Assembly (NCBI GenBank): GCA_001414485.1
Contig: LLEY01000005.1
Span: 186,001 to 250,000, forward strand
DNA length: 64,000 nucleotides
Reading direction: 5' to 3'
From: Calycina herbarum
Lineage: Eukaryota; Ascomycota; Leotiomycetes; Helotiales; Pezizellaceae
Position 1 is the stretch's first letter. The number at the start of each line of letters is the position of its first letter. The position numbers were made by a program, and so were the translations under genes. Under the pieces are notes generated by a model. The model saw only the letters and a list, made by a program, of their open reading frames with translations, made no database searches and was not told the DNA's origin. Shown here piece by piece: positions 35,607 through 48,719 of the stretch.

Positions 35607-36500
35607 ATAGTTTTAGTTATAAACAAAAGTAAAAATAGTATAGAATTATATAGAATTATATAAAATTATATAAATTTAATAGTTAGAAAATATTAAGATT
35701 CTAGTTAAGAAATAGATATTTCTTTCTCTTTAACTACTTTTAAGAATAAACTTTAATTACTAATAAAATAAACTAATAGCTTAAAAGTAGTAGTAATTAA
35801 AATATTAATTATACTAGAAGCTTTAGTTAATTATTCTAAGTATTATTCTAATTTTAGAAAAATGCCGTAAGAGACTTAGAGAGTAAGTAGCTTATATGGT
35901 TATAGCTGAAATTACCTGACAGACCCTGAAGACTATCACGTGCCCTTGGGTATTCTGCCTACTGGTAAGAACAGAGAAAAGACGTTATATGAATAGCCCT
36001 AAGAATGAAAAGCTTCCAGTAAAAAGAAGAAACAGTATAGTGTCAATTTTGCCTTATACTATATACTCTCGATTTGAAGAAAAAATGAAAGATGGAAAGT
36101 ATATAACCATGTAAATAGACCTCCAAAGCACCTTAACTACACAACAATCACTACTGCATAGAAATATGTTTGAATAAATTCTGTAGATGTACCATGATAG
36201 CATTCTGAAGAAATCTGTCTGTCTACCTATGCAGTATGCACATGCAAAAATCTATCTCGCGACGACATTCTCTCTTCAACTTTTCACCCCACTCACTATC
36301 CATCCCCTCCCCCGAAAATAATTTAACACGGAAAACGAGAACAAGAATCCATAACTTCATTTCCATAAATTTCGTTCGTCCAACCACCCACTTTCCCCTA
36401 ACCAACCAACCCATTCACAACGCCACACAATCCCTTCCCCCGCCCCACCACATCCCCAAGCCAAGCAAAGAAGGATAAAGCGAAGAAGCAACGAAAAATT
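35607..36500. other. AT-rich to normal transition, no gene seen
   Basis: The RIP-like composition fades near 35,880. The remainder is ordinary intergenic DNA forming the 3' region of the helicase gene. No gene or named repeat recognised. Confidence 0.6.
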
Positions 36501-39500
36501 CTAAGCCCAGATGGCGCGGAACTTCTCATCAAACTGCTTCTTCAACTCCCTAAAAGCCTTATAAACATTCAAAAGCTTATCATACTCCTCCTGATCCGTA
36601 ACCTTGTCCTTCACGCCTCTGCTCTTCATAAAGTCCTCCTCAGCCCCGATAGCATCCTCGGATGCATCCCAGTCATCAGCAACCTTCTTGGTTTTCTTCA
36701 TAACCGGTGGTGGGATTGGTGGCGCTCCAATCTTGGGTGCGACCTCGGGTTCGGTCTTAGCAGCTACCTCTTCATCACCGTCATTCTCAGCAGCGTCTCC
36801 GGATCCCATCACGTCGAGCATTTCGGGGTCCGAGTCGGAGCCCATGCCGAGGTAGAGGGCAAGCGATGTTGCGATTGTGGCGAGGACCATGGAGAAATCG
36901 TTGAGGACGAACCAAACCTAGAGATGGGTATTAGTAAAAGACTTTGGCGGGCGCAAATGAAGGGAAACCGAAACTTACATCTGATTTTCGAATACCATTG
37001 GCAAGCTCCAATGGCTCAAGAGCACCGTGCATATAGAAATCGAGAAGGTATGCGTTCAATGGAGTTCGGGTCTCGTCGGGATGGATCTCGAGATGTGGGA
37101 TGACCGCAGCTTCCAAGAAGACTCCTTCACGGGTAGACGAGCACAAGTCTTCAATGGTTTCGAAATCATCACCCAGTCCAGAGAGTGCAACAAATGCGGA
37201 TCGAGCGCGTGGCTTGGCCAGTGTAGGTAAGAAACCAACAGAAGATTGATCTTTGCTTGTAGCATTTCCATTGACAGCAGGGGTTGGAGAAGCTAGTTTT
37301 CCCACTGGTGTATGAGTCAAAGGTAAAGAAGTCTCGGGCTCCTTAACATGCTGTGCAGCAAAAGTCTTGACATAGGTGCTGAAAATGTCGAGGGTGTCTT
37401 TATTGTGTTTGCGAAGAATCTTCGTTGCTTCCTTGGGAAGAGATGGAAGGTATACCTTGGATGGGGAACGATGTATTGCCTCCGCCACCTCAGGGTCATC
37501 AACCTCTCGGCAGACACGACGCCCGAAGAGATGAGAGAGAACAAGGATCATTGTTTGAAGGACCTCCTCTTGTTTGGTGTCGATGTCCGCACAGAGTTTG
37601 TGGAAATATCTTCCTTTAAGTAATGCTATCAAGTATGTTAGCATATGTGTATGAAAAGATGAAGTTAAACTTACCATGGAATGCAAAACTGGAGTTTTCC
37701 GTAAAATACAAGTGTGAGACGCAACTGGTAAAGTTGACCGGCTCTCCACCAGGACCTAACAGCTCGTTTCTTCTCAAATATTCGATAGAGAATCTGAGGT
37801 GATGAAGAACTTGTTCCTTGAAACTTTGACCACCCAAATACAACCTAGGCTGCGACAACAACGAATTGACGGCTTTTTCGGCATATTTAGAGCCACTTGC
37901 TCCGTTCAATAGGGTAAAAAGACGTAACACCAGAGTAGTTGTAATTGGGAAGTGTCCAGTCAGCTCGGGCAATCTAGAACTTAAAAGTCGGCTTGCTCTC
38001 TCCTGAGTAATATTCTGGAAGACTACATTTCCGAGTAGATCAAAGCCACGACGACCGGAACGACCAGCCGCCTGTCTAAAGTTGAGTGCCGTCAAGAAAA
38101 CTGAATCTCCACTGAAAATAACAGTCGCACAGGGCATGTTGATACCCAAAGCCAAAGTACCAGTAGCGATGACTACTCGTAGAAATCCCTTACGGAACAA
38201 CATTTCGACACATTGTCTGTATTTTCGATTCATACCAGCGTGATGGACGCCGACACCTCTCTTCAAGAGTTCAATCAGTTCTTCCTTGATGTCCTTCCAT
38301 CGTAGAGCTTTGATGAACCCGTCGAGTTCCGCCTTCTGAAGACGCTTAGGGTTCGCGAAACTGAAGTCAGCTTGTGGTGCTTCAGGATCAAAAAGATCAT
38401 AGATTGAACTGCCATCAGATGCTTCATCGCGCATGCGGTCCATCTTAGATCCACCCTCATCATCCTCATCTTTGCTTTTCTTGACTGGCTTCGCGGGCTT
38501 CCGGGATTTCTTATCCTTCAATTCCTTGTATTTCTCGTACCCTACCATCAACTTCTTCCACTGCGGTCCTTCTTTCCACTTCGATTCTGCGTCTGCGAGT
38601 TGCCGGAGAACAGCGAAAGCAATGCTCTCGCATTGTGATCGGTCGTAATTGAATATGATCGCTGGCAGTGCTCGGCGACTGTTAAGCTGATATAAGAGTG
38701 GAAGCGTTGTATCCTTCAAGCTATTTGGATTGATCTTCTCTCCTCCGGAAGTGGAAGACGCATCAGATGGAGTGTCGAGAATTTCTGGTACTTTTCGAGG
38801 GGCAGGACTTAATTCCGCAACTACACGATCAAACGGCGACTTAGAGTCATTCATCCACTCCACAAGCACCTCTTTGAGAGCCTTCTCCCAAGCAAAAATG
38901 TCCAATTTTCGAATGCAGGTCGGAAGTGCCTTTGCTGGGTCCAATGAAGCCGGGACCTTGTATGCATCGGTTTGGCACTTGCACATCGCCTTCCAAAGTG
39001 AAAGACAATCTCTGGGCTCCAGAGCAAGATCGTCTGGCATGCCTCGGGACTTGTCGACCAAACTGGCCACCGGATGGAACTCTTCGAAACCAGTCAGTCC
39101 ATCCAGGCCAAGTCCAACTCCTTGAGATCGTCCAAATCCTGTAAATTTAAAGGACTTGGGTGGGTCATACATATACTTTCTAAGATCTGAGTATCTAGTG
39201 CCGTGTTGGATCATCTTCAGCTCAGTGCCCGTTGCCTTTTGGGTTTCAATCAGCCAATCGTTAAATTGTTCTGGGTTGCCGACTGTTGCAGAAAGCGCAA
39301 TGATGGGACATGGCGCAAGAAGCAACAATTGCTCCCACACGACACCGTCTTCAGCTTGACCGATAGAATGTATTTCATCGAAAATGATTCGTTTAACTCT
39401 TGGTGCCCATGATTTTGCATTGGAAGGCGATAAAAGCATGATTTGAAGAATATGTGGCACTGTGACTAAGATCTGGCAACCAGTAGGATTATTGACTCTG

Positions 39501-42500
39501 TAATCACGGGTATGAATTGCCCACACACCCTTTCCGGGAAGGGGGAACTTCTTTGAAAATCGACCTGGTGAGTTAGCATATTTCGTGTGATGATAAAATT
39601 ACAGGATCTTACCTTGAACTTCTGCGGCGATTTGATTGACCAGTGCTTTCGTAGGCGCAACGTAAACCAGAACACCATCATTATCGGCACGAAGAACTTG
39701 CTCCATTGCGTAGAAGGATATAAAGGTCTTTCCTGCGGAAGTTGGTGCTACCACGAACACACTTTTGTTAGCGTCGAGTGTGTCGAGAACATCTCGCTGC
39801 CATCCATCAGGCACAAAGCTCGACACTCTTGGATCGGGCTTAGCGTCTAACATCCGATCCATGTAAGGGCCACAGTGGTTCAGTTGGAACTCCGATTGGG
39901 ACATCTGAATCGACAAACTCTGGGTTTGGGTGGGGTATTTGAAAACAAACGAAAGTTTGCGATCAGTTGGCGTGGATAGGAACTTTGTCTTAGCGTTACC
40001 AATCTCCAAAAAGTTGCACAGCTTGGTGACATGTGGCTCAATCTCTTTACTGATAGGCGACTTGATGCTACAAATCGTGCGAATTCGCGTCCATATCAGG
40101 GCCACGATGTGGTAACCTTCAGCCTTGCTTGATGATTTCGAAACCTCGCCCCACCAACCTAGAAGTGATTGAAGAGCATAAAGATTTATTTCCCCCTCAA
40201 GATGCATGGTCTTTCCTGAATCCAGGCCTTTCAGATATTCATCAGTTCGCAAGTAGCGATCCTGGTCGTTTGAGATCGCGTCGAAATCCTTCTTTTTAGT
40301 GGCCCAGACACTGAAAGCCTTATCAGCCTCCGATCCGCCCTTTCGTTCCTTGTTGTCCGCGATCATTTGCTCTTTCTTGGAAAGTCCAGCAGCGGCCTTT
40401 TTGGTCCCTTTTTTATTGGCTGTGCCCCCCTTTTGCGGTTGATTGTTCAACGCCTCTTCCTTCTTGAGCGTCGCTGCACTCTTCTCTGGCTTCTCTTCAA
40501 CGAGTTTGACTAATCTCTTAGGCCCGACTGTAATTGTTTCGGCATCTAATGCTTTGCCTGTTGCACCAGTCAAACTAGCGGCGTACGAGGTCATCTCGTT
40601 CATATAAAATTGGTTCATTCGCAATGGATTTCTGTACACTTCATCAGCAAGCTAACTAGGAAAGGATCAAATACTGCTTACCTCCATTTAGAAACCTTCA
40701 CCTGCAGCGGGACTTTAGGATTCAAGGGCTTGTTATAGTTATGCCAATGGGTTGTCTCTCTATAAAGTTGCATCGCGCCGAGTCGAGCAGGCACAGATGT
40801 GTCGGCCTCGACGTGTATGCACTCTAAATGTTTGTCGAAAACCGGGTGGGAGAATGGAAGGACGGAAATATTTTCGGAAGCGGTTTCACTTTCCAACTTT
40901 GTTTCTGACGATGCAGGCCCTGTACTGCCCTCCAATAACAACTCTTCCTCGGCTAAATGCATCACAATTCGACACAGAATCTTCCAGTCCTTGGTTGCAT
41001 CTGTTGGTAAAGATTGCTCCAGTGATTTGTCGTCGCACATTGCTTGGATTACCGCACGGAATACACGTCCGTCAACAAGATCAATGGTGTCATTTTCCGC
41101 TCCTCGTTTTGCCATAAATGGCTCCCAAGTCTCATGCTCCATTGTCTTCTGAAATATTGTTGACAGTTTTGCCAGAAAAGTGTCGATTTTCTCTTCAAAG
41201 AGCTCGTCGAAACGAATCAAAGGAAGTCTTCGATCTGTGACTGCAACATGCTTCAAAGTTACTGTATGAAGAATGAAGGCAGACGCCAAAAACACATCGC
41301 AATCCTCGTTTTGAAGCAACTCAGACACACCATACGCCGCCAGATAAAAGTTTTCTGAAGAGGTAATTCCTGGGGGGCATTCCGATAGTTCCTCGATATC
41401 TGTTGGTTCGACTTCTTGTGCGGGTTCCCCTGTGCTCCGTAGTTGCTCTAATGAATCTCTGATTTCTTCAATATCTTCTTTAAAATCGCTGGCCAGGAGG
41501 ATCTGTTTGCTAGAGGCGGTAAAACTTTCAACAATCATCGTGAAGACTTTAGAATCTCGAAATTCAATACGATTTATGAGAGAGACATTCAGACGGTGGG
41601 TATTCCACCACCAAATGATTCCTCGAAGTAGTGCCTTGGCAAACTTCTCATCGTCGTTTGTTGATTCTGATACCTTGCGTGAGCGTGAAGACCCATCATG
41701 CATCATGACGAAGTGCACGGGGGTCAAGTGAAGGTACGCTTTGAACTCTTCACTTTCCAGGGAGGGAAAGGTATTGACTTGTACATCTGGATTGGATGCC
41801 GGAAGACGAAGTGTTAGATGTCGCTTGATGACCGCTCTGGCTAATAAGTACTTCGATCGATGGTTGGCCGGAAGCCCTGGTGGCACACATAATGGGGCAT
41901 TTTCTGGAATCAACGTTAGATGGAGGTTTAATTGGGAGGTACGGATGTGCAAGACTGTCTAGAACATTTGCAATTATTTTGCGAAAGGGCTGGGAGAATG
42001 TGAATGGATATTTGGCCAGTTTCCAATAATAGATATCATGATTCCAAAATATTTCAAGTAGTAACCGAGGTGGGTGCAAGGAAAGCAACTCTTACCTTCG
42101 AAAAATGCAACATGAAACGAACAATGTCTCTTTACTAAATTTTCGAGAAACCGTTCGACGACGTAAACGATGTGTAGCAATTGAAAGCCACCTAAATTGA
42201 TTAGCACGTGAAGTCATGAAGGCAGAAAAAGGAACGATGAAAAATCTTTTCGAAGGCAAACATGCTGTTGTTTGCGCGGTGTGGATATGTATTATCACAC
42301 CACCCCGAAGCCGAAGACGTCAAGTTGACAGCAAACGGAGAGGGTCTCCAAACTCACCATCAAAATCGATGCGGTCATCTTCGAAACATTCCCGTAACAA
42401 CGAGTCGCCCTCAACTAGAAACAGTTCCTTCCCGGCATAGTCACCAACGAGGTCGATGAACATCGGTCTGGTGCCATCGTACCATGCGAGAATGCCCCGA

Positions 42501-42520
42501 GGGGCCTCATCCATGTCCAT
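36501..42520 (-). CDS. DDX60-like Ski2-type DExH-box RNA helicase (1,817 aa)
   Basis: Seven exons: 42520-42358, 42191-42096, 41903-40682, 40631-39613, 39564-37675, 37625-36979 and 36917-36501. The 5,454-nt CDS stays in frame through every junction. Motifs: APTSAGKTF (Walker A) near residue 790, VYVAPTKALVNQIAAEV (Ia), DEIHSIG (II) near 895, LSATVGNP (III), and RQAAGRSGRRGFD (VI) near 1,330. A Lys-rich region precedes the helicase core, and a long C-terminal region ends in an acidic tail. This is the layout of DDX60 and its fungal relatives. In animals DDX60 acts in RNA sensing and translation quality control; fungal members are little studied, so the role is inferred as cytoplasmic RNA metabolism. 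Introns 1 and 2 (166 and 192 nt) are longer than the rest; exon 2 (GGFQLLHIVYVVERFLENL) is placed by family resemblance. Confidence 0.88.
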
Positions 42521-43919
42521 GGCGCGTCGTGCGCGGGGTAATTCGTAGAAAATTGTTAGTTATATTTCTATCGTCGAGTCCGAGATGCGCAGCAACGGCG
42601 GATTATTTTGTTGGTTTCGACGGTAATCGGAATAACAGATCAGACGATGCCGAATTCCGTTGAGAGTTGGGGTGGAATTGAAGTAAATATTTGTGTTCTT
42701 CTTGATCGAAATTTTGATGCCTTTTTTGGATGGGGGTCTCCGAGACGTGGGGCACTCGCTTCAAGAAACGCGCGCTTGGAAGACCCCTCCGGATCAACCT
42801 TTCTTCCGACGCCGAACTTTCTCAAACCTCCTCTCACTTCGAAAACCCTCAACTGCACTTCTCTATCAAGCCCAATGGGGTACATTCGGAAAGGACACTT
42901 TAGCTCAGAAGCTTTTGGTTTCCGACACGCGTTTCCGTCTCGCACGAACCCAAGTGCAGAGTGTTTGGATAAGCTGGTTTCAATTGTTGAACGCGAAGCT
43001 GGAGCGGAGGCTTCGGGCTTCTACTTCAGTTTTAAATGGCTGAGAACTGGTATGTCGGTTCTCTCAAAGGTTATTCTACTCTCACTCCTCCAGATACTCG
43101 TCATTTATATTATAGTACTGACCGAGATAGGAAAAGGGGATTCTTTGGGAATATTACGTCCTAAAAGACTTTGTTCCTGAACTCGAGAGAAAGGACATGA
43201 GTGCTCGATTTATTTTTTCTGATGAGAAGTTCTCATCCTTTTTGGTCAGTATCAATTCAATATGAGATTTTTTAAAAACATATTGCTGCAGCTTCACACA
43301 CTTGGCACGTGACTGTGTGAGTGCTTGGTTTTGGATTTAGAGGGCCTGCCAATCAATAATCACTTCAAGGTCTCTCCCTTTCCAATGAGGAAGGTTGTCC
43401 CGATTTGTGGGGCCACTGGAAAGCTGTTGGGATTGGTCGATATCCGCATTGAGTGTTGGTGAATTTGTGAGTGTGTCCATTTTCAAATTGAGACTTTCAA
43501 TTTAGTGTTATCTAACTTACACTTACTCTCTTTTCACTTTTTGCGTTGTTTCTCCTTTATGCTACAATATTATGCTCCAAGAATGATTCATAAAGATGAC
43601 AAGTATGGGAAGTTTGTAAAGTAACAATTCCCCCCAAACAGCGTGCTGTTCAACCATTTCTGTTTGGTGTTTCTACTGGTTCTCTTATTCTTGCTGCAAA
43701 ATGAAGAAGTAAACGCTAGTAAAAAGGGTGGGGCTCCATACCCCCGCAAAGACAGGCTCACTTATCGCCAAGGAAAGTGCAGCCGATTCACTCTCCCCTG
43801 TCATTAATTCAATGAGCATCGGAAATTAGATCTAGCGAGCTTCTCAAAGACAACCTCTGCAGAAAATAATCTCACAACGCATCAAAGGTTGGGGTGATCA
43901 ATCTTTGACACGAACAGAG
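42521..43919. other. Divergent intergenic region
   Basis: About 1.4 kb between the helicase and the rhodopsin-domain gene. Overlapping open frames exist on both strands at 42,600-43,180; the best ATG-started one (42,717-43,043, +) would give about 108 residues with no recognisable family. I do not call it a gene. 43,180-43,919 shows nothing beyond promoter-like AT-rich runs. Confidence 0.5.
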
Positions 43920-45790
43920 ATGGATCCCGCTCAGATAGATCCGACTTCACAAAACGGAACTCAACCTGTCCATGGACCACAAGCTCTCCCTGGGTTTGGC
44001 TTGCCAGACGACAATCAAGATGCCCGAATCTATGGACCAATTCTATCCACCACCCTCCTAGCCCTCCTCGTCGTATCGTTACGATGCTACGCTCGCTTCA
44101 AAGTCATTCGTACACCTTGGTGGGATGATTACTTTATTCTCGCTGCAATGGTAAGCGAATTCCGGAGCTTCCAGTGTCCAATATATCCGCTAATGGTAGC
44201 TAGTTTCTCTCCCTGGTTGGAACTAGTCTTCAAATTGCCGAAGTATTGATGGGCTTTGGACATCATACATACTACATCTACGCCAAGCATGGAGGTCAGA
44301 AGGGGCTCAAGATGGGACTAGAACTTGGATTCGCTAGTCAAGTCGTCTGGGTCTACGCTATCATGCTTGTCAAATTGAGTGTTGGGTCTTTCCTGCTTCG
44401 ATGGACGAGAATGACAGGGTGGCAAGGGTATAGGGTCACAATCTACCTTATTATGGCCTTTTTATGGGCATATACCTTTATGGGAACTGGTGAGTTCTCC
44501 CTTCAATTCGTCGCAAGACCTGTAGATTCTTTGATGCAATTACTAATTCGATGGTTGGAAAGGCGCTTTGATTTCTCAATGTATACCCATTGTGTATGTC
44601 AAGAACGGTGTCATTACAGGTTCATGTTACGCCAAACACGCCTCTGCGGTGTTCGCACAAATGCAAGCAGGCAAGTATTCAACCCACTGTATCTCAAAGA
44701 TTCAAGCTAACTCGTTCTTTCAAGTTTGCAACGTCATCACTGATTTTTCCCTCAACCTTCTTCCAGTTGTTATACTTGTCAAGTGTAAGTTACCCCGCAA
44801 GCATCAAATTGCAATTGCGGGTGTCATCTTGCTCGGACTTTTGTGAGTTCTCTCCATTAAAGTTGATAGCGAATTTTTGGCTGATTACGATAGTGCTTCT
44901 GTTTGCTCCGCCGTGCGAATTAAGTTCCTCCAGAATTATGAGCCGAGTGATGATTATCAAGCTGCGAGAAAGAGCTCGCAAGCTCGGGATGGAAGGTTAG
45001 TACTGAAGAACTCTTACTCCCCACGTCTGTATACTTTACTAGGTTCAGATGAAACTTTGCCGTTTGCCAATAAATGAAATGGCAAAATACCTATTCCGCC
45101 AACCTTCTAGAACTTCCAATTCCAACCCAAAATACCCACACAAGCTAACAACTTTCTGCAAAACAGCTGGGATGGCGTAAACCTAGCGATCTGGGTAATC
45201 ATAGAATGCAACGTACGTCCCCTTCTCTATTCTTCCCGTTCGAGTTTTCATCCTCCGTGCATTTGATTCAAGGAGTGATAAATGCTGATTCATTGCAGAT
45301 CGGTATCATAGCAGCCTCAATCCCCGCCCTTCGCCCCCTCTTCAAGTCCTTCTCTCCCCCAAAATCAAAAACCAAATCCTCCATGCGAAACCGACGAACC
45401 ACCTCCCCATACCCCCATGCCATCCACCTCGAAGAACGGCAACACCGTCGCTCAATCCGCTCAATTAACCGTTCTTACCGCTCTGCAAACCGTTCGGTCA
45501 CTCGCTCCGAAAATCGTTCTATGACTCGAAGTGAACGTTCTATTTTCGGTCACGGAGATTATCAACAAGAGGTCAGCACGAAGGAGAGAACGAAGGGAGA
45601 TGAGAAGGCAGATGTTTCAACTCTTCAGGAAGGGGAAGCTGGCTGGGATTACCCGAGGATGATGGATGGGACCGTTGATGAAGGGAGTATTGCTGTGCAT
45701 ACTGAGGTTACGGTTGAGTTTGAGGATAGAGATGAGGATGATCTTGAGGCTGCGAGGGGTTATGGTAGGGGTTGTAGAAAGGGCTGCTAG
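43920..45790 (+). CDS. Rhodopsin-domain integral membrane protein (383 aa)
   Basis: Seven exons by my reading: 43920-44150, 44204-44489, 44563-44670, 44725-44842, 44894-44995, 45167-45212 and 45299-45790 (1,152 nt). The start is the ATG at 43920; the frame extends to a TTG at 43,905. The extracellular N-terminus is followed by about seven TM helices with WWDDYFILAAM, GFGHHTYYI, QVVWVYAIMLVKLSVGSFLLR, VITDFSLNLLP and WVIIECNIGIIAASIPALRP. These are the landmarks of the fungal rhodopsin-domain family (PTH11-like without a CFEM domain). The cytoplasmic tail has an Arg-Ser repeat (RSIRSINRSYRSANRS and onward) and an acidic end. Members are putative plasma-membrane receptors of unknown ligand. Intron 44,671-44,724 would use a GC donor; retaining it also keeps the frame open (54 nt), so two isoforms are possible. 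Confidence 0.82.
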
Positions 45791-48719
45791 GAAATGAAGT
45801 GAGTGAATGGTTCTGACGACGTGGTTGAGAGATGGCGTTGGGGTGTTCGTTTTGTTTCTGGACTTATTTAGGGGGGCTTGTTTGCAAAATGGGCGTAAAA
45901 ATAACGATACAACAAGATTTTCTGTTGATAGGGAAGTGGGGGCGGGGAAAGAGTATTGAAGTGGCTGGCACTGGCTGCGGGCTGATGACGAAAACTTTGA
46001 TCTGGTATTTGGGTTATTTGGTTCAATGATACAAGGCCATGTTTTTGTTAGAAGCAGTAATTAGGTGCCGTTTGAGGAAAGCAATGAACCCCATTTTCGG
46101 TGGATAAAATTTAATGTCTCGCCTTGAATTTATTGATTTATTTCTAAGTGTTTGAATGGGTGACACTCAATATAATTCGTTGTCGCGAAGTATCTATCTT
46201 ACTGTCGAAAGTAGAAAGTAGTAACAGAAATCAATAAGTTTTGTACCGGAAGTTTCCTCCATACTTTCCACATAACGTGACCAAACATCTTCCAAGCATC
46301 TCAGCATATAGAAATCGCGGGGATTTTGGTTTTCGGGGAGTCCTTAGTTCTATTCTCGTTCAAGGAGTACAAGCCGTACGATCTCTTCCTCTATCCTGAG
46401 TCAAGACGAAAGCCATCGCGGGGCTCGAAGAGAGTTTCTCAGGTAAAGTTAACTAGGAAGAATTTTTTTGATATCTACGAGTGTCTGAAACTTTATATCA
46501 GCTCTCTGCTTTAGGTATTAGTTCAGTGATCTCCAATCTAGAATGAATCTCATCCTTTCCATTTAAAACTTAGACACTAAGAAAACAAGTACCACTACTA
46601 GAAGAGATGAGCTGACTTAGAAGAATAAAACCCAGAGAAATCCATTGTAATAATCGAAACTCAAATGAGCAAAGTCCTGGATTGGGATCCAATATGCTGC
46701 AGAGTTCAATAGCCCCAGGCTCCGGCTGGTGAGCGTGAGAAATGTTAGAAAACCCCTAGGACTCGATTATAGAGTTAAATGTACGAGTAAGGCTATATTA
46801 ATAGGTCTTACTGTCGAAATGAGTTTTGTCGTCGAAATTGCCAGACAGTGTTTGATATTCAAGGAGTGAAATACTTGTAAAAAGCAGGCTTTGAATTTCA
46901 ACTAAGATATATCGTTAAGACAGAAAGTGAAGAGTAAGAGTTTTATTCCTCTTAGACTGTGCGTCCGTTACTCGTTGCTAGTGGTGTTATCATAGTAATG
47001 TAGTTCTTATTCTGTCTTTTTTCTCTTGAATTTACAAGTAGCAGCAGTAAGAAATTCCTACATAACCCCGAGAAGTAAAATAACCCCGAGAGATAAATCC
47101 AAAAAGGGAAATAAATCCGAGAATTAATTCTAAGAACAAATTCTGAGAAACGAAATATGTCCGAGTAATATTTCCGAGCACCATAAGATATATCTCCGAA
47201 GGACAATAAAATCTCCCAGTGAAGTAAATATCTCTGACCAAAATATCTCCGACCAAAATAAATCCGACCAAAATAAATCCGACCAAAATAAATCCGACCA
47301 AAATAAATCCGACCAAAATAAATCCGACCAAAATAAATCTAAGGAAGTAAATCCGAGAGAGAAGAGAGAATTAAAATATGACCGAGTAACGTGTCCAAGC
47401 AATATCTCCGAATAATAACTTCGAGTAACATCTCCGAGAAATAAATTCAAGGGATACTTCCGAGTGAAGTGTTTCGAAGTATATTTCCGAGTGAAGTAAT
47501 ATCTCCGAGTACTATCTCCGAACAATATTTCCGAGCATAATAACTTTGAGAATTAAAAAAGTCCCGAAAAGTAATTCCGAGAATAAATTCAAGAAATAAT
47601 TCCGAGATAATTCCGTAAGATAATTCCGAGCAAGAAATCTGCGAGATAGAATAATTCCGAGGCCGAGAAATAATTCCGTGAACAACTCCCTATTCCAGAT
47701 ACTTAGGCCTCTCTTTAATGATCTAGGCTCTAGACTCTTCAACTCTTTTTATTTTAGATTTTATTTCTCTATATTAGAGAGTAAATCAATAATTTTCTAC
47801 TGAACGCGCTAGCGTATATTATTGCGCTACAAAAACCGGGAGTTATAGCCCTCTAGAGAGAGCTCTCAAGGCTTTGAATTACAGCGTGTGTGCCCTGAAA
47901 ACATTTCCTATTTGAGAAATCTGCTTACCGTTTTGAAACCCCGTACACTCTATATAGAAACGCAAGTTATATACTCTACACACGTCAGAAAAATATATAT
48001 AAAATATAGGCTGACTCCGAATTGACGTATGAATAACGGTACTAGTTATTAAAGGTTTTAATTACGTTGTAGTTGTACTAACTCTACATGATTTAAGAGG
48101 CAATTCAGGAAATTCAGACCGTTTTCCATCCTAGTAGCGTCCACCGTCCTGGTGAACACTCAAACCCATGCTAAAGCCACACCATCAGCGAGGACAACAA
48201 GAGCTGTAGACATCAAGGGCAGAGAAGCCGCCCATTACTCATTGCATCACTCCACAATCGCACACATCAAGATTAATTTTCATAAAATATATTGGTTTTT
48301 TCTGTACTATCCCCATACTTCGCATACCATGGCAGGACCTCGCGCAAAAGATTTCCTCGCATCTCTCATCATGTCAAGAGAGACGGTGACCAAACAACAT
48401 GAGAATTATGCCGCCTTCTAAAAACGCACTCATTGAACCACGTCTCAGAAAAAATCCGCCATGTCAAAAGTGAGAATCAAGAGGGATGATTCCAAATATC
48501 TGCCATGCGCTATCACCATTTTTTGTTTGGGGGGGAAAAGGAAATTTGAAAAACGCTCGTAATCTAACATGTGCTGGTGACCCTTGCATGCTTCTTCTCT
48601 CTCTAAAGGCGCATGTGTCAAAGGGGTATGGAAAATCCCCCGATCTTTGTATTTTGTGAAGCAGAGCAACCGAGGGGGAAGAAAAGAAATGTGTACTCAA
48701 GATACCTATATGTACCCCA
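45791..48719. other. AT-rich intergenic region with minisatellite
   Basis: About 2.9 kb between convergent genes. 46,740-48,100 is AT-rich, with the CCGAG-rich minisatellite (separate entry) in its middle. Open frames elsewhere, such as 48,152-48,421 (+), start at non-ATG codons and match nothing I know. Confidence 0.6.
47040..47690. repeat. CCGAG/CCGAC minisatellite with a regular 15-bp core array
   Basis: At about 47,231-47,342 the unit AAAATAAATCCGACC repeats roughly seven times with a 15-bp period. On both sides, to about 47,060 and 47,690, the same theme degenerates to (T/A)TCCGAG words separated by AT-rich spacers of 8-20 bp. Because 15 is a multiple of three, the minus strand stays open through the core and spells short repeats such as LFWSD or VGFIL. 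Confidence 0.85.

Larger units (their letters stand above)
11180..35880. other. AT-rich RIP-mutated transposon block
   Basis: From about 11.2 to 35.9 kb the sequence is dominated by TA-rich words, CA and TG are scarce over most of it, and almost no long reading frame survives. Conserved transposon protein motifs can still be read when stops and Tyr/Ile codons are understood as mutated Gln, Trp, His and Val codons. This is the pattern left by RIP. The block holds two split pogo elements, two chromoviruses, a LINE, a tyrosine-recombinase retrotransposon, a solo LTR and one gene relic. 10,980-11,667 holds only the dioxygenase 3' region and unassignable AT-rich DNA. Confidence 0.9.

Noticed and set aside
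41750..42088. 112-aa minus-strand frame between helicase exons
   Set aside because: It lies mostly in intron 2; removing 41,904-42,095 restores the family sequence from FFE to NAPLCVPPG in frame.
42608..43180. 190-aa plus-strand frame upstream of the helicase
   Set aside because: No ATG at its start, overlaps other equally open frames, and no recognisable domain.
47231..47342. CRISPR-like array
   Set aside because: A eukaryotic sequence with 15-bp head-to-tail units and no spacers.
47032..47525. Repetitive minus-strand proteins such as LFWSD or VGFIL repeats
   Set aside because: They are by-products of a 15-bp minisatellite whose period is a multiple of three; starts are not credible.
48152..48421. 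89-aa plus-strand frame
   Set aside because: Begins at GTG; the only inner ATG would give 30 residues with no support.
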